NCBI GenBank assembly: GCA_000991135.1
Contig: LBST01000004.1
Coordinates: forward strand, 17,535 to 81,534
Direction: 5' to 3'
Source: Candidatus Roizmanbacteria bacterium GW2011_GWC1_37_12
GTDB taxonomy: Bacteria; Patescibacteriota; Microgenomatia; UBA1406; GWC2-37-13
DNA: 64,000 nucleotides
Shown here: positions 42,092-50,743 of the stretch, piece by piece
Numbering within the stretch: position 1 is the stretch's first letter
Layout of the letters: every line of letters starts with the position of its first letter
Position numbers and translations under genes: made by a program
The notes under the pieces: model-generated
Databases searched by the model: none
The model's input: only the letters and a program-made list of their open reading frames with translations
What the model was told of the DNA's origin: nothing

Positions 42092-43420
42092 TTATATATT
42101 TAACGATTGGAAGATTGTCTCAACCTCTTTTTTAAAATTTTGGTCCCTCATCATTAAATTAGAAATTTTTTCTTGGGCGTGGAGAACGGTCGTGTGGTCT
42201 TTTCTTTTTAAAACTTCGGCAGTTTCCATCAATTTTAAGCCGACGTGCTTTCTGATGAGATACATGGCAACTTGCCGAGGGAGGACAATTGCCTCGTTTC
42301 TTTCAGGACCTCTTAAATGCGACTGTTTGACATTGTAATAAGTGCAAACAGCCTTAATAACGTCAGAAGGACCTATTCTTTTAACCTTGTTTACTTCTTT
42401 TTTGGAAAAAAACTCCTCCACAGAATCCAGGTCGATCTTATCTTTTTTGCCAAGAATATTTGCATAAAGAGAAAGAAGAGTTCCTTCAAGGGTGCGCGAA
42501 TCAGAGTCCCTTTCGGCAATTACCTTGGCGGCTTCGATGTCGACGCTGATGTTTTTTTCCTTTGCCTTAATAAGGAGAATGGCTGTTCTTAATTCAAAGT
42601 CTGGCGATTGAATGTCGACTGTCAGGCCTCCGGAAAAACGAGATCTCAACCTGTCTTCTAAATTTTTGATTGAGGTCGGTGGTCGATCTGAGGTCAAGAT
42701 GATCTGTCCGCCAGAAGAGATTATCGAGTTGAAGGTGTGAAAAAATTCTTCTTGAATATGGGCTTTTCCGGCGATAAATTGAATATCGTCGATAATAAGA
42801 AGGTTGAGGTGGCGATACTTTCTCCGGAAGAGGGGCGTGGTTTTATCCCTAATTGCTTCGATTAACTCGTTGGTAAAGTTGTCTCCAGGACAAAAATATA
42901 CTTTTTTGTTTTTATCCGCTTCGAGAATTCTCTTGGCGACTGATTGAGCAAGGTGAGTTTTTCCAACACCAACGCCGCCATACAAGAAAAGGGGATTGTA
43001 GGCGGATCCCAGATTATTGACGACGGCCTGCGCCGCCGCATAGGCGACCTGGTTAGTTGAAGACACGGCAAAGTTTTCAAAACTGTATCTTTTGTTAAGG
43101 CCTGATTTGGCAAAGAGGTCTTCTACAGCTGGTTCAAAGGCGAGGAGAGGTGAGACAACCTTCTTTCTTAACGTTGGCGAGACAATAAATTCTACAGAAA
43201 GATGCTTTTTAAAATTTTGATAAATATGTTCTTCGATTTCATTAAGGCGAGGGTCGAGAAATTTTTTTATTCCCTGATTATTACAGCCAATAACAAGAGT
43301 TCTTTCAGTCAGCTCAACCGGCCTGGTTTGTTTTAGAACAGAATATAATACGGACTTTTCACCCTTAATTTCTTTAAATTTTGCTAAAAACTCATCCCAA
43401 AAAGAGCCTAAGAGAGACAT
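42092..43420 (-). CDS. dnaA: Chromosomal replication initiator DnaA
   Basis: Initiates replication at oriC. 442 residues: helical domain I, AAA+ domain with Walker A GGVGVGKTH (148-156), Walker B LLIIDDIQF and sensor LTSDRPP, then domain IV with the box-binding signature RKDHTTVLHA. All motifs intact. DnaA boxes lie on both sides of the gene. Confidence 0.98.
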   Translation of the reverse strand: MSLLGSFWDEFLAKFKEIKGEKSVLYSVLKQTRPVELTERTLVIGCNNQGIKKFLDPRLNEIEEHIYQNFKKHLSVEFIVSPTLRKKVVSPLLAFEPAVEDLFAKSGLNKRYSFENFAVSSTNQVAYAAAQAVVNNLGSAYNPLFLYGGVGVGKTHLAQSVAKRILEADKNKKVYFCPGDNFTNELIEAIRDKTTPLFRRKYRHLNLLIIDDIQFIAGKAHIQEEFFHTFNSIISSGGQIILTSDRPPTSIKNLEDRLRSRFSGGLTVDIQSPDFELRTAILLIKAKEKNISVDIEAAKVIAERDSDSRTLEGTLLSLYANILGKKDKIDLDSVEEFFSKKEVNKVKRIGPSDVIKAVCTYYNVKQSHLRGPERNEAIVLPRQVAMYLIRKHVGLKLMETAEVLKRKDHTTVLHAQEKISNLMMRDQNFKKEVETIFQSLNI

Positions 43421-43430
43421 ATTTTATATT

Positions 43431-43449
43431 TGTGGATAACTTGTCCACA
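43431..43449. promoter_or_regulatory. Two inverted DnaA boxes upstream of dnaA
   Basis: TGTGGATAA (43431-43439, complement of TTATCCACA) and TTGTCCACA (43441-43449) face each other across one base, 11 nt before the dnaA start. They could serve autoregulation or origin function. Confidence 0.7.
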
Positions 43450-43486
43450 AATAATAAACAAATTCACAAAGGAAGTCAAGAGGAAG

Positions 43487-44347
43487 TTAAAGTTCTCCAA
43501 GGCCTTCTTTTTTTTGCACTTCTTCTTTGACAAGGTTGAGGAAGCGTTCGGTAGAAGATAGTCTTTTATGTCCGACTAAACGGGCGATATACTCGACTGA
43601 TGCCCCTTGTCTTAACTGGTGGGCGATAAAAGTATTTCTTAGATCGTTGACTGTAGCGCCCTTAATCTCTACTTCTCGAAAACAACGGGCGATAATTTGC
43701 CTGATGTTTCTTATCAAGAGCGGGTGGCCTGTGCGGGTGATGAAAAGACGGTCGTCTTTTGTCTGTGGCCTGATTTTTAGATAGTCGTCAACGGCTTTTT
43801 TTACCGCTTTGTTTAAAGGAATATCTCTTTCTGGGGTTTTTCCATAGTCTCGAATATGGATAATAGAACTGTTAACATCTCCGACTCTTAAATTAGAAAG
43901 TTCTCCGATTTTCATGCCAGTCTGGAGAAGAATCTCGACCAAAGCATAGGTGCGGGCGTCTTCTTTGGCAAAGTCTCTTAAGGCTCGATATTCAAGTTTG
44001 GTAAAAATTCTCGGCGGCGATTGGATATATTTTGGGTGAGAGACGTCGAGCGATGGGTTTTGGTCGACAACACCCTCCTGTTTTAAGTATCTAAAAAAAG
44101 TTCTTATAGAGTTGAGTTTTCTTGACGCAGATTTTTTTGTATAGTTGTCGGCGATTAATTTATCAATAAAAGAGGTGATATTGTCTTTTTTTACTTCTCT
44201 AATGTCTTGGACTTCTTTTCCTGTTAAAAAACCAACAAACTGTTCCAAATCTTTTTTATAGGCTATGATCGTGAAAGATGATTTTCCTTGGGCCTCGAGA
44301 TGTTTAATAAATCTCTCAACCAAAGATGGTAGTAGGACATTATCCAT
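43487..44347 (-). CDS. Xer-like tyrosine recombinase with altered catalytic residues
   Basis: A 286-residue protein with an N-terminal SAM-like core-binding domain and a phage-integrase catalytic domain. Aligned by motif to XerD, Arg-I is Lys (TGMKIGEL, K146), the beta-hairpin Lys is kept (K170), the HxxR box is NDLR (N234/R237), the second His is kept (GHKRL, H260), but the nucleophilic Tyr is Phe (STERF, F269). It should therefore be unable to form the covalent DNA intermediate. It may bind dif-like DNA without cutting it. Confidence 0.88.
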   Translation of the reverse strand: MDNVLLPSLVERFIKHLEAQGKSSFTIIAYKKDLEQFVGFLTGKEVQDIREVKKDNITSFIDKLIADNYTKKSASRKLNSIRTFFRYLKQEGVVDQNPSLDVSHPKYIQSPPRIFTKLEYRALRDFAKEDARTYALVEILLQTGMKIGELSNLRVGDVNSSIIHIRDYGKTPERDIPLNKAVKKAVDDYLKIRPQTKDDRLFITRTGHPLLIRNIRQIIARCFREVEIKGATVNDLRNTFIAHQLRQGASVEYIARLVGHKRLSSTERFLNLVKEEVQKKEGLGEL

Positions 44348-44474
44348 AACGCCCTATAATATATCATATTGTTCAAGTGAATTCAAGGTGTCCATTTTCT
44401 GTTGAGTTTTTAGCTGTGCTTTGGTATATTATTAAATCTGCTCGCGAGAAAGCGGCGCAAAGGAGAATTGAAAG

Positions 44475-45557
44475 ATGCCCAAAAAGAAAGAAGAAAAAAC
44501 AAAAGCCCCAATAAACATAATGGAGGCGCTTCTCAAAAAACAAAGGCCAGCCGTCTTGAAAAAAGGCAAAGAAATCGAAGCTAAAATCGTCTCTCTGTCA
44601 AAAAAAGGAATCGTCTTTGACGTCGGCGCCAAGGCCCACGCGCTTTTGGGCGAACTCGAAATAAAAGAGGTCTCGACGTATCTTCCATACCTTAAAGAAG
44701 GTGACAAAATTCAGGTTAGAGTGATCTCCGAAGAGTCAAAAAACGGTTTTCCAGTCGTATCACTTCGTAAATTTTTTGAAAAAGGCAAGTGGGAGATTCT
44801 TAAAGAGAAAAAAGAGAAGGAAGAAGAAATTGAGGTAATGTGTGGAGACTATGGAAAAGGCGGTGTTTTTATAGACTTTATGGGAATAAGAGGCGTAATT
44901 CCTAAAATCCAACTAACAGAACCTTTTATAAGCTCTCCGGAAAAACTAGTCCGCCAAAAAATAAAAGTGAAAATTCTCGAGGTCGACAAGGAAAAAAATA
45001 GGCTAGTTGTTTCCCAAAAAGCTTCGGTCCTAAAGATTTCTCAAAAAGACCTAAAGAAAAAATTTGACGCTATTAAGGAAGGAAAAACCTACAAAGCTAA
45101 AGTATTAGGAGCTTCTGAATTTGGTGTTTTCTGCGAAGTCGAAGGAGTCGAGGGCCTGATTCACATTTCAGAAATTTCTTGGGAAAAGGTCGCCAATGCC
45201 GCTTCCTTCGTCACAATAGGCGAAACTATCGATGTCTATGTGGTTGAGAAAAACGAAAGAGATCTAAAATTAAACCTTTCTTTAAAAAGATTACTGGCCG
45301 ATCCATGGAAGGAAATAGAAGAGAAGTATCCAAAGGACAAAGAGGTCGAAGGAGAGGTCGTCCGCAAGGAAAAATACGGCTATTTTGTCCGTCTTGAGCC
45401 TGGAGTCGAGGGCTTGATTCACATTTCCAAACTCACAGGACAAGAAGATCTAAAAATCGGCCAGAAAATCAAAACCTTTATCGAAAGAGTCTCTCTTAAA
45501 GAAAGACGAATGAGTCTAGTTCTTCCTCAAAAAGAAAAGCCGGTAATGTATAGATAA
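44475..45557 (+). CDS. rpsA: 30S ribosomal protein S1-like, four S1 domains
   Basis: RNA-binding protein of 360 residues built of four S1 repeats at about 30-100, 115-190, 205-275 and 290-355. Repeats three and four (GLIHISEISWEKV, GLIHISKLTGQEDL) are canonical; one and two are divergent. E. coli S1 has six. A clear Shine-Dalgarno AAGGAG (44460-44465) lies 9 nt before the ATG. Confidence 0.9.
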   Translation: MPKKKEEKTKAPINIMEALLKKQRPAVLKKGKEIEAKIVSLSKKGIVFDVGAKAHALLGELEIKEVSTYLPYLKEGDKIQVRVISEESKNGFPVVSLRKFFEKGKWEILKEKKEKEEEIEVMCGDYGKGGVFIDFMGIRGVIPKIQLTEPFISSPEKLVRQKIKVKILEVDKEKNRLVVSQKASVLKISQKDLKKKFDAIKEGKTYKAKVLGASEFGVFCEVEGVEGLIHISEISWEKVANAASFVTIGETIDVYVVEKNERDLKLNLSLKRLLADPWKEIEEKYPKDKEVEGEVVRKEKYGYFVRLEPGVEGLIHISKLTGQEDLKIGQKIKTFIERVSLKERRMSLVLPQKEKPVMYR

Positions 45558-45558
45558 A

Positions 45559-47319
45559 CTATTCTATTAAGGTTTTTTCTTCTTCCGAAGAGATCACCTT
45601 GAAGCCGACGTGCGAGTGGCCGGCAAAAAAGAGCCCTTCGCCGACTCCGGCAGAAAGCAGGAAATGTCTTTCGCCACCGGTCAAAAAAAATGTTTGAGCA
45701 ATTTTTTCGACAGCCGCGGTTGACTGCTTCAAAATAATCTGGAGAGAAGAGTTTGTTATGATTGCTTTTCCTTCATCAGTTGATAAAAAATCTTCAACAT
45801 CTTGGGTTATAGTCGTCAACCCAAGTTTATACTTTCTCGCCCGTTTGGCAAAAGAATGTAGATAGGCCCCAGAGTCTTTTTGTTTGATTAAATACCAGGC
45901 CTCATCGACTATAAGCACCCTTTTTTTCGGATCGCGCCTAACCCGATTCCAAATATAGTCAAGGACTATATACATGGCAACCGGCCTCAAATTTTCCTCT
46001 AAGTCACGAATGCCAAATACGGTAAAAGGATTTTTAATGTCGAAGTTTGACCGTTGGTTGAATATGCCGCTGGCTGATCCAGAGACGAACTTTTCCAAAC
46101 GGTCTGACAGTTCTTTGGCTTCAGGCGTTTCCATACCAATCAAAACTTTGAATAAATCTTCCAAAAGCGGCGCTTCGCTCTTAAAGGTTTCTGGGTCCTG
46201 GGTGATGCCTTTTTCTCGGTAGGTTAAAACTAAGGCCCGATCCAAAAGCGCGTCTTGAGAAGGAGTTAATTCACCCATAACTACTTTCATAAGAGAATGT
46301 AAGTCTAAGATTTTGTTGGAAAGTTCGTCTGGTCCGGCGTTGGTGGTTTCCAAATCAAAAGGATTGATTTTATATTGAGAAGAAGTTGAAAAAACAACAA
46401 ACTCTCCACCCATTGATTTAGTTAATTTTTCGTATTCGTTTTCCGGGTCGATGATAATAACATCTGTTCCCATCATCAAGAGGCGTAGGGCCTCGAGTTT
46501 GACCAAAAAACTTTTTCCTCCTCCTGATTTTCCCAAAATTACCGAATTGGCATTTTCCAAAGTAAATCTATCAAAGATGATTAACGATCCGTCGTGCTCG
46601 TTCATCCCATACATTATTCCTTCATTTTTTGTTAATGAGGCGGTCGCAAAAGGGAAAGTGGTCGCGAGCGATGTTGTATCCATATTGCGCCAGACGCTCA
46701 AGCGGTCATAAAAAATCGGCATCGTCGATTTGAATCCCTCTTCCATTTCCAGGGTTGCTTGGCGGGCGACTATTAAAAGCGACGACAGAACCGAGTCGAC
46801 CTCTTTTGTCAATCGATTCAGTTCTTCAAGTGTGTCACCGGGAATAGTAATATAGAGGCCGAACTGAAAAAATCTCTCCGCGCCTTTGGCGAGTTCAGCC
46901 TGAAGAGAAAGGGCGTCGTCTAAGGCAACCTGAACAGTCGGGTCAACAACTTTTCCGGCCTTAATATCACCCTCGATTGTAGCCTCCATTTCGGCGATCT
47001 TTCTTTTCAAATCTTCGAGAACGTTTTTTGACTCGGTCGGATAGATATACATGGAAATATATAAGGGGTGGTCAAAAGTAATGAGCGAATATAACCAGTT
47101 GGCCGATACATAGCGAGGATAACCGACAACATACAGGGTCCGATAAAATTTTTCATCGATTTTTAAGTGATTAAAGTCGACCTCGATATAAGAGGGGGCG
47201 ACCAAATCTTTGGTGGAAACAGACCCGGTGGCGAGAAATTGGGCCATACTATTATTACCGCTAGCTTTTACTCCGTTTATTGGCGATTGTTTTTTGGAAA
47301 ACAAGTTAAATATATTCAT
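45559..47319 (-). CDS. VirB4-family type IV secretion ATPase
   Basis: A 586-residue P-loop ATPase. Walker A is LGKSGGGKSF, followed by IIIDPENEYEKL, then Walker B RVLIVDEAWYLI and the Gln motif TITQDVEDFL. It energises transport of DNA or protein across the membrane. Its N-terminal VirB4 domain is largely in a separate gene (47316-47972); the two overlap by 4 nt. Confidence 0.93.
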   Translation of the reverse strand: MNIFNLFSKKQSPINGVKASGNNSMAQFLATGSVSTKDLVAPSYIEVDFNHLKIDEKFYRTLYVVGYPRYVSANWLYSLITFDHPLYISMYIYPTESKNVLEDLKRKIAEMEATIEGDIKAGKVVDPTVQVALDDALSLQAELAKGAERFFQFGLYITIPGDTLEELNRLTKEVDSVLSSLLIVARQATLEMEEGFKSTMPIFYDRLSVWRNMDTTSLATTFPFATASLTKNEGIMYGMNEHDGSLIIFDRFTLENANSVILGKSGGGKSFLVKLEALRLLMMGTDVIIIDPENEYEKLTKSMGGEFVVFSTSSQYKINPFDLETTNAGPDELSNKILDLHSLMKVVMGELTPSQDALLDRALVLTYREKGITQDPETFKSEAPLLEDLFKVLIGMETPEAKELSDRLEKFVSGSASGIFNQRSNFDIKNPFTVFGIRDLEENLRPVAMYIVLDYIWNRVRRDPKKRVLIVDEAWYLIKQKDSGAYLHSFAKRARKYKLGLTTITQDVEDFLSTDEGKAIITNSSLQIILKQSTAAVEKIAQTFFLTGGERHFLLSAGVGEGLFFAGHSHVGFKVISSEEEKTLIE

Positions 47320-47972
47320 TGCGATGTCATAACAACATCCGTATAACTTTCGACAGGTGCTAATCGGCGACCCGTCGATGACGGATTATATAAGTTGTAA
47401 TATAATTCAGTCAGCTGTTGATTTTGTAAGACGCTTGCTCGAAGACCAATTTTGGAAAGCAATCTTAGCAAATTGTCCCTTTTCGGATAGAGTGAAGTTT
47501 TTGCCCTATTGACGACGTATTCTTTATTTAATGATCCCGGATTAGCGCCAGAGACGCCAAGCTCGAGGGGAGAAAAAGGAATGACGAAAAAAAATCTTTT
47601 TTCAAGGACGGTATTTTTTTTGACAACGTTTTTAATAAATTCTTTATAACTCGACAGTCGAGATTTAAGAAGGTCGTTGGTTTGAACGTCTATTTTTCCG
47701 TCGAGGTAATCAAGATATAAAGAGACGTCCATTTTTTTAGAAAGGATCAATATTTGGACCGGAAAAGACAAAGAGTTTAACAAACCAGAATAAGAATAGA
47801 TCATCGATGTTTGTTCTTCGGTTGAAAGAAGCCAAAAATTAACAGCGCCGACTTCTATGACAACTGATGCGGAAAAATCCTTCATCAAGACGACATCGTC
47901 TTTTATCTCCTCAATCTCGATAAAAGATTGAGTAGAAGCCTTAACCGGTGAAGTTGGTTTGACAGTTGTCAT
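47316..47972 (-). CDS. TraC-like (VirB4 N-terminal-type) protein
   Basis: A 218-residue soluble protein. Its pattern FIEIEEIKDDVVLMKDFSASVVIEVGAVNF and LLNSLSFPVQILILSKKMDVSLYL corresponds to the N-terminal domain of TraC/VirB4 proteins. It overlaps PrgI upstream and VirB4 downstream by 4 nt each, so the three are translationally coupled. Confidence 0.8.
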   Translation of the reverse strand: MTTVKPTSPVKASTQSFIEIEEIKDDVVLMKDFSASVVIEVGAVNFWLLSTEEQTSMIYSYSGLLNSLSFPVQILILSKKMDVSLYLDYLDGKIDVQTNDLLKSRLSSYKEFIKNVVKKNTVLEKRFFFVIPFSPLELGVSGANPGSLNKEYVVNRAKTSLYPKRDNLLRLLSKIGLRASVLQNQQLTELYYNLYNPSSTGRRLAPVESYTDVVMTSQ

Positions 47973-48763
47973 ATGAGTTCTTTAGATAATATTTCGATAG
48001 GATTATTTTTTTCATTTTCTATCTTTACTTTCATTGTATCAAAAATGTAGGTTCCTTTTGGGTCTTTGACTTCAAAAAAATATTCTCCTTGGGGTAGGGG
48101 ATTGTAACTCAAAAAAACTCCATGGGCATTTGATTTAAGAATTCTTATTGGTTCGGCATCGACGGTTTTTTTTACATAAATTAAAATCGCGCCAATTGGG
48201 GTGAGTTTGTGGTTTTTGACTGTTCCGGTAAGAAAAGGATGATTTGGAGAAGTGATTACTACTTGACGTTTGGTTATTGGTTGTTGGGCAGGAGGTTTTT
48301 TACCAAAGAAACTAATGGGATTTGACAAAAGGTCGTTAATGCTTTGTTTTTTTGTTGTTTCTGCTTGGACGTTTTTTCCTAAGTAGTTGCTCAATTTTTT
48401 TCGAGAATCAATGTGGGCTGTCACTTGATGAGGATTGGATGCAAGGACAGAATCTTGCAAAAAATGAACAGGCTTGTTTTGTTTTTGAAAACTATATTGG
48501 GTCGGAGAGACTAATCTTTTTATCAGATTTTTGATCCAGACTTCCATTGGTCTATCATTTATAGGTATAAAGGCAAAAGCAGCGCCGATTGAGGCCGTTA
48601 AGACGCCAAGCATAACATTTAAGACGGGAATTGGCGTCAATCCATAGATAGCTAAGCCAAGAGCGACAAAAATAACAAGATAGACAAACTGTTTGATGGT
48701 TAAAAAACCAACAAGTTTGAATTCAAAGGTGGTGATCTGCCTAGGGATTGGATGCTGGTCCAT
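47969..48763 (-). CDS. PrgI-family membrane protein with C-terminal beta domain
   Basis: A 264-residue protein: PrgI domain with two helices (about 22-65; LVGFLTIKQFVYLVIF and the IPINDRPMEVWIKNLIKRL block), a Lys/Gln-rich linker, then a carboxypeptidase-regulatory/CnaB-like beta-sandwich (GTVKNHKLTPIGAILIYVKKTVDAEPIRILKSNAHGVFLSYNPLPQGEYFFEV). PrgI proteins partner VirB4 in Gram-positive type conjugation. Confidence 0.85.
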   Translation of the reverse strand: MDQHPIPRQITTFEFKLVGFLTIKQFVYLVIFVALGLAIYGLTPIPVLNVMLGVLTASIGAAFAFIPINDRPMEVWIKNLIKRLVSPTQYSFQKQNKPVHFLQDSVLASNPHQVTAHIDSRKKLSNYLGKNVQAETTKKQSINDLLSNPISFFGKKPPAQQPITKRQVVITSPNHPFLTGTVKNHKLTPIGAILIYVKKTVDAEPIRILKSNAHGVFLSYNPLPQGEYFFEVKDPKGTYIFDTMKVKIENEKNNPIEILSKELI

Positions 48764-48777
48764 ATTTTTAGTATAAC

Positions 48778-49395
48778 TTATTTTAGTGAAAAAATTTTTC
48801 CCACCTCATCATCTTTGATTTGTGGAAATTCTTTATAAAACTGTGACACAGAAGAAAATGATGGGTCGCGGTGGATAATAACTACTTCATCAAAGCCGGG
48901 ATTTTCAAAATCATCTGGTGCAATAGGAGTTGCTAAAATAATCTTATGAGGTTTTAAGCTTTTGACGAATAATAGAGCGGCTTTGACAGTTGAACCGGTG
49001 GCGACGCCGTCGTCGACCAAAATCACCACTTTGTTTTTCAATCTATAGTTTGATTTTTTTAAACCGAACCTTTTTAAATAAGAACGGAATTTTTCTTTGG
49101 CAATCAAGATTTGTTTTTTTGACGTTTCCCGGTCGATATTAAGCGAATTAATCAACTTTGGATCAAGATAAGTAAAATCAAAACACAAGGCGCCAATTGC
49201 TAGTTCCGATTGAGAAGGTGCAGGGATTTTTGCAACTGCTAAAGGAAGATGAGGAATTTTTAATTTTTTAGAAACTTCCTGGCCAACAATAATACCTCCG
49301 CGAAGAAGCGAAATGACGACAGAGGATTTTAATTTTTTTTTGAGAAGAACTTTAGCTAATTTTTCTCCCGCTTCTTTTCTGTCTTTAAATATCAC
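48778..49395 (-). CDS. Phosphoribosyltransferase-family protein
   Basis: A 205-residue PRTase fold with the PRPP loop VILVDDGVATGSTVKAAL (about 125-142). N-terminal SLLRGGIIVGQEVSKKLKIP is typical of the group of uncharacterised Gram-positive/CPR phosphoribosyltransferases. Substrate not predictable. Its start is 28 nt from tRNA-Ala on the other strand. Confidence 0.85.
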   Translation of the reverse strand: MIFKDRKEAGEKLAKVLLKKKLKSSVVISLLRGGIIVGQEVSKKLKIPHLPLAVAKIPAPSQSELAIGALCFDFTYLDPKLINSLNIDRETSKKQILIAKEKFRSYLKRFGLKKSNYRLKNKVVILVDDGVATGSTVKAALLFVKSLKPHKIILATPIAPDDFENPGFDEVVIIHRDPSFSSVSQFYKEFPQIKDDEVGKIFSLK

Positions 49396-49423
49396 TAGTA
49401 ATATTCTATAATACTTTCGTTCC

Positions 49424-49494
49424 GGGCCTATGGTTCATCGGTAGAACGTGCCCATGGCATGGGCAAGAGCGGGGTTCAATTCCCCGTAGGTCCA
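49424..49494 (+). tRNA. tRNA-Ala(GGC)
   Basis: A 71-nt cloverleaf: acceptor GGGCCTA / TAGGTCC plus A, D-stem GTTC/GAAC, anticodon stem TGCCC/GGGCA with loop ATGGCAT (anticodon GGC), T-stem CGGGG/CCCCG with TTCAATT loop. CCA is not encoded. Confidence 0.95.
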
Positions 49495-49581
49495 CACTTC
49501 GCTCTTTACTTTCAGTAAAGAGCTACGTAGTGGCACAGCCACTATTTATATCAATATTTTAGAATCTTTATGCGAAGTGTG
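49493..49581. repeat. Nested inverted repeats downstream of tRNA-Ala
   Basis: CACACTTCGC (49493-49502) is complementary to GCGAAGTGTG (49572-49581). Inside are a 10-bp hairpin (49501-49523, loop TTC) and a 7-bp hairpin TAGTGGC-ACA-GCCACTA (49528-49544). The rest up to 49702 has no visible gene. Confidence 0.6.
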
Positions 49582-49702
49582 TCCCTAACGTAGTTCCTAG
49601 TATGGCCATTCGTATTAAATGGAACGAAGTGGAGCTCTAAATATTCTATTTTGTAGCGTATAGTCTACAGACAAATCTATTTTTATGCCTTAAACTTTTT
49701 TT

Positions 49703-49939
49703 ATGTATTATACATATATAATTGAACTTAAAAATAAAGCAAAATATATAGGATTTTCTTCTGATTTGAAAAATAGAATCAAAGATCATATTATTGGAAG
49801 TGTTTCACAAACAAAGAATTTTAGACCAATAAAATTAATCTTTTACGCAGCCTTTGAAAACAAATTAAGAGCTCTTAAATTCGAACAATACCTCAAAACA
49901 CCATCGGGCTTTGCTTTTAGAAATAAAAGGTTAATTTAA
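49703..49939 (+). CDS. GIY-YIG nuclease-like mini-protein
   Basis: A 78-residue protein: MYYTYIIELKNKAKYIGFSSDLKNRIKDHIIG carries the YTY...YIG motif with the Arg, followed by RPIKLIFYAAFENKLRALKFEQYLK. It is one nucleotide from radC. Paralogue of 24857-25156. Confidence 0.85.
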   Translation: MYYTYIIELKNKAKYIGFSSDLKNRIKDHIIGSVSQTKNFRPIKLIFYAAFENKLRALKFEQYLKTPSGFAFRNKRLI

Positions 49940-49940
49940 T

Positions 49941-50633
49941 ATGCCAACACTTCATGATTTACCAGCCGATGAACGGCCGCGGGAACGCCTCATTAAGTAT
50001 GGTGTAGAAGTTTTATCTCTTCAAGAATTATTGGCTTTAATTTTTGGCCGCGGAACAAGAGGTGAGCCGGTGATGAATATCTCTCAAAAATTATTATCGA
50101 AATTTGGTTCTTTGGAAAATTTATCAGAGGCGTCAGTTGAGGATTTAAAAACGGTTAAAGGATTGGGGTTGGCAAAAGCCTGTCAAATTAAAGCCTGTTT
50201 TGAGATGGGCCGCCGTCTGCAGTCGGGCCATTCCCTTGGAAAAAGGAATCTAAAAACAACAAAAAATATTTCACCGGAAAATATTTATCAACAGATTCGC
50301 TCGAAAATCGTCAATTACAACAAGGAGCATCTGTTAGTCACTTCTCTGGATAACCGCAATAAAATCATTGGTATTGATACGGTTTCGGTGGGAACTTTAA
50401 ACAGCAATTTGATTCATCCTCGGGAGACATTTGAAGCTGCCATCAAGCGCCACGCCGCTCAGATAATTATCTGTCACAACCATCCTTCAGGAGAATTAAC
50501 CCCGTCGGAAGATGATCTAAAAATTACCAAAGACTTAGTCGCTGCGGGAAATATTTTAGGAATAAAAGTGATTGATCACTTGATAATTACTAAAGATAGT
50601 TTTTATAGTCTTGCTAAAGACAAGCTGATTTAA
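49941..50633 (+). CDS. radC: RadC/JAB-domain protein
   Basis: 230 residues: N-terminal helix-hairpin-helix (LQELLALIFGRGTRGEPVMNISQ, TVKGLGLAKACQIKACFEMGRR) and JAB metalloprotease-like domain with CHNHPSGELTPSEDD (HxH...SxxD). Complete metal site. True biochemical role of RadC is unsettled. A GIY-YIG gene precedes it; the leu attenuator follows. Confidence 0.93.
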   Translation: MPTLHDLPADERPRERLIKYGVEVLSLQELLALIFGRGTRGEPVMNISQKLLSKFGSLENLSEASVEDLKTVKGLGLAKACQIKACFEMGRRLQSGHSLGKRNLKTTKNISPENIYQQIRSKIVNYNKEHLLVTSLDNRNKIIGIDTVSVGTLNSNLIHPRETFEAAIKRHAAQIIICHNHPSGELTPSEDDLKITKDLVAAGNILGIKVIDHLIITKDSFYSLAKDKLI

Positions 50634-50638
50634 TTTAT

Positions 50639-50671
50639 TTGCAAACAAATTTTTTTTTGGTAATGTATAAT
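50639..50671 (+). promoter_or_regulatory. Promoter of the leu operon with TTTGCAAA box
   Basis: TTGCAA (50639-50644), within palindrome TTTGCAAA, is followed by TGG-TAATGT (16-nt spacing, 50661-50666). A TATAAT (50666-50671) lies 6 nt before the leader ATG as an alternative -10. The box recurs before the pyk and ilv leaders. Confidence 0.65.
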
Positions 50672-50677
50672 ATTACA

Positions 50678-50743
50678 ATGATAAAAAATTTGTCATTAAA
50701 TCTTCTTCTTAACCTTACCAACCTTAACAGGTGGGGACGTTAA
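50678..50743 (+). CDS. leuL: Leucine-rich leader peptide
   Basis: A 21-codon frame with Leu at positions 5, 7, 9, 10, 11, 13 and 16, i.e. seven of 21, including three consecutive CTT codons. It ends in N-R-W-G-R. It is followed by mutually exclusive hairpins and a T-tract before leuA, which makes it a classical attenuator leader. There is almost no 5' UTR. Named by analogy; no similarity search was possible. Confidence 0.88.
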   Translation: MIKNLSLNLLLNLTNLNRWGR

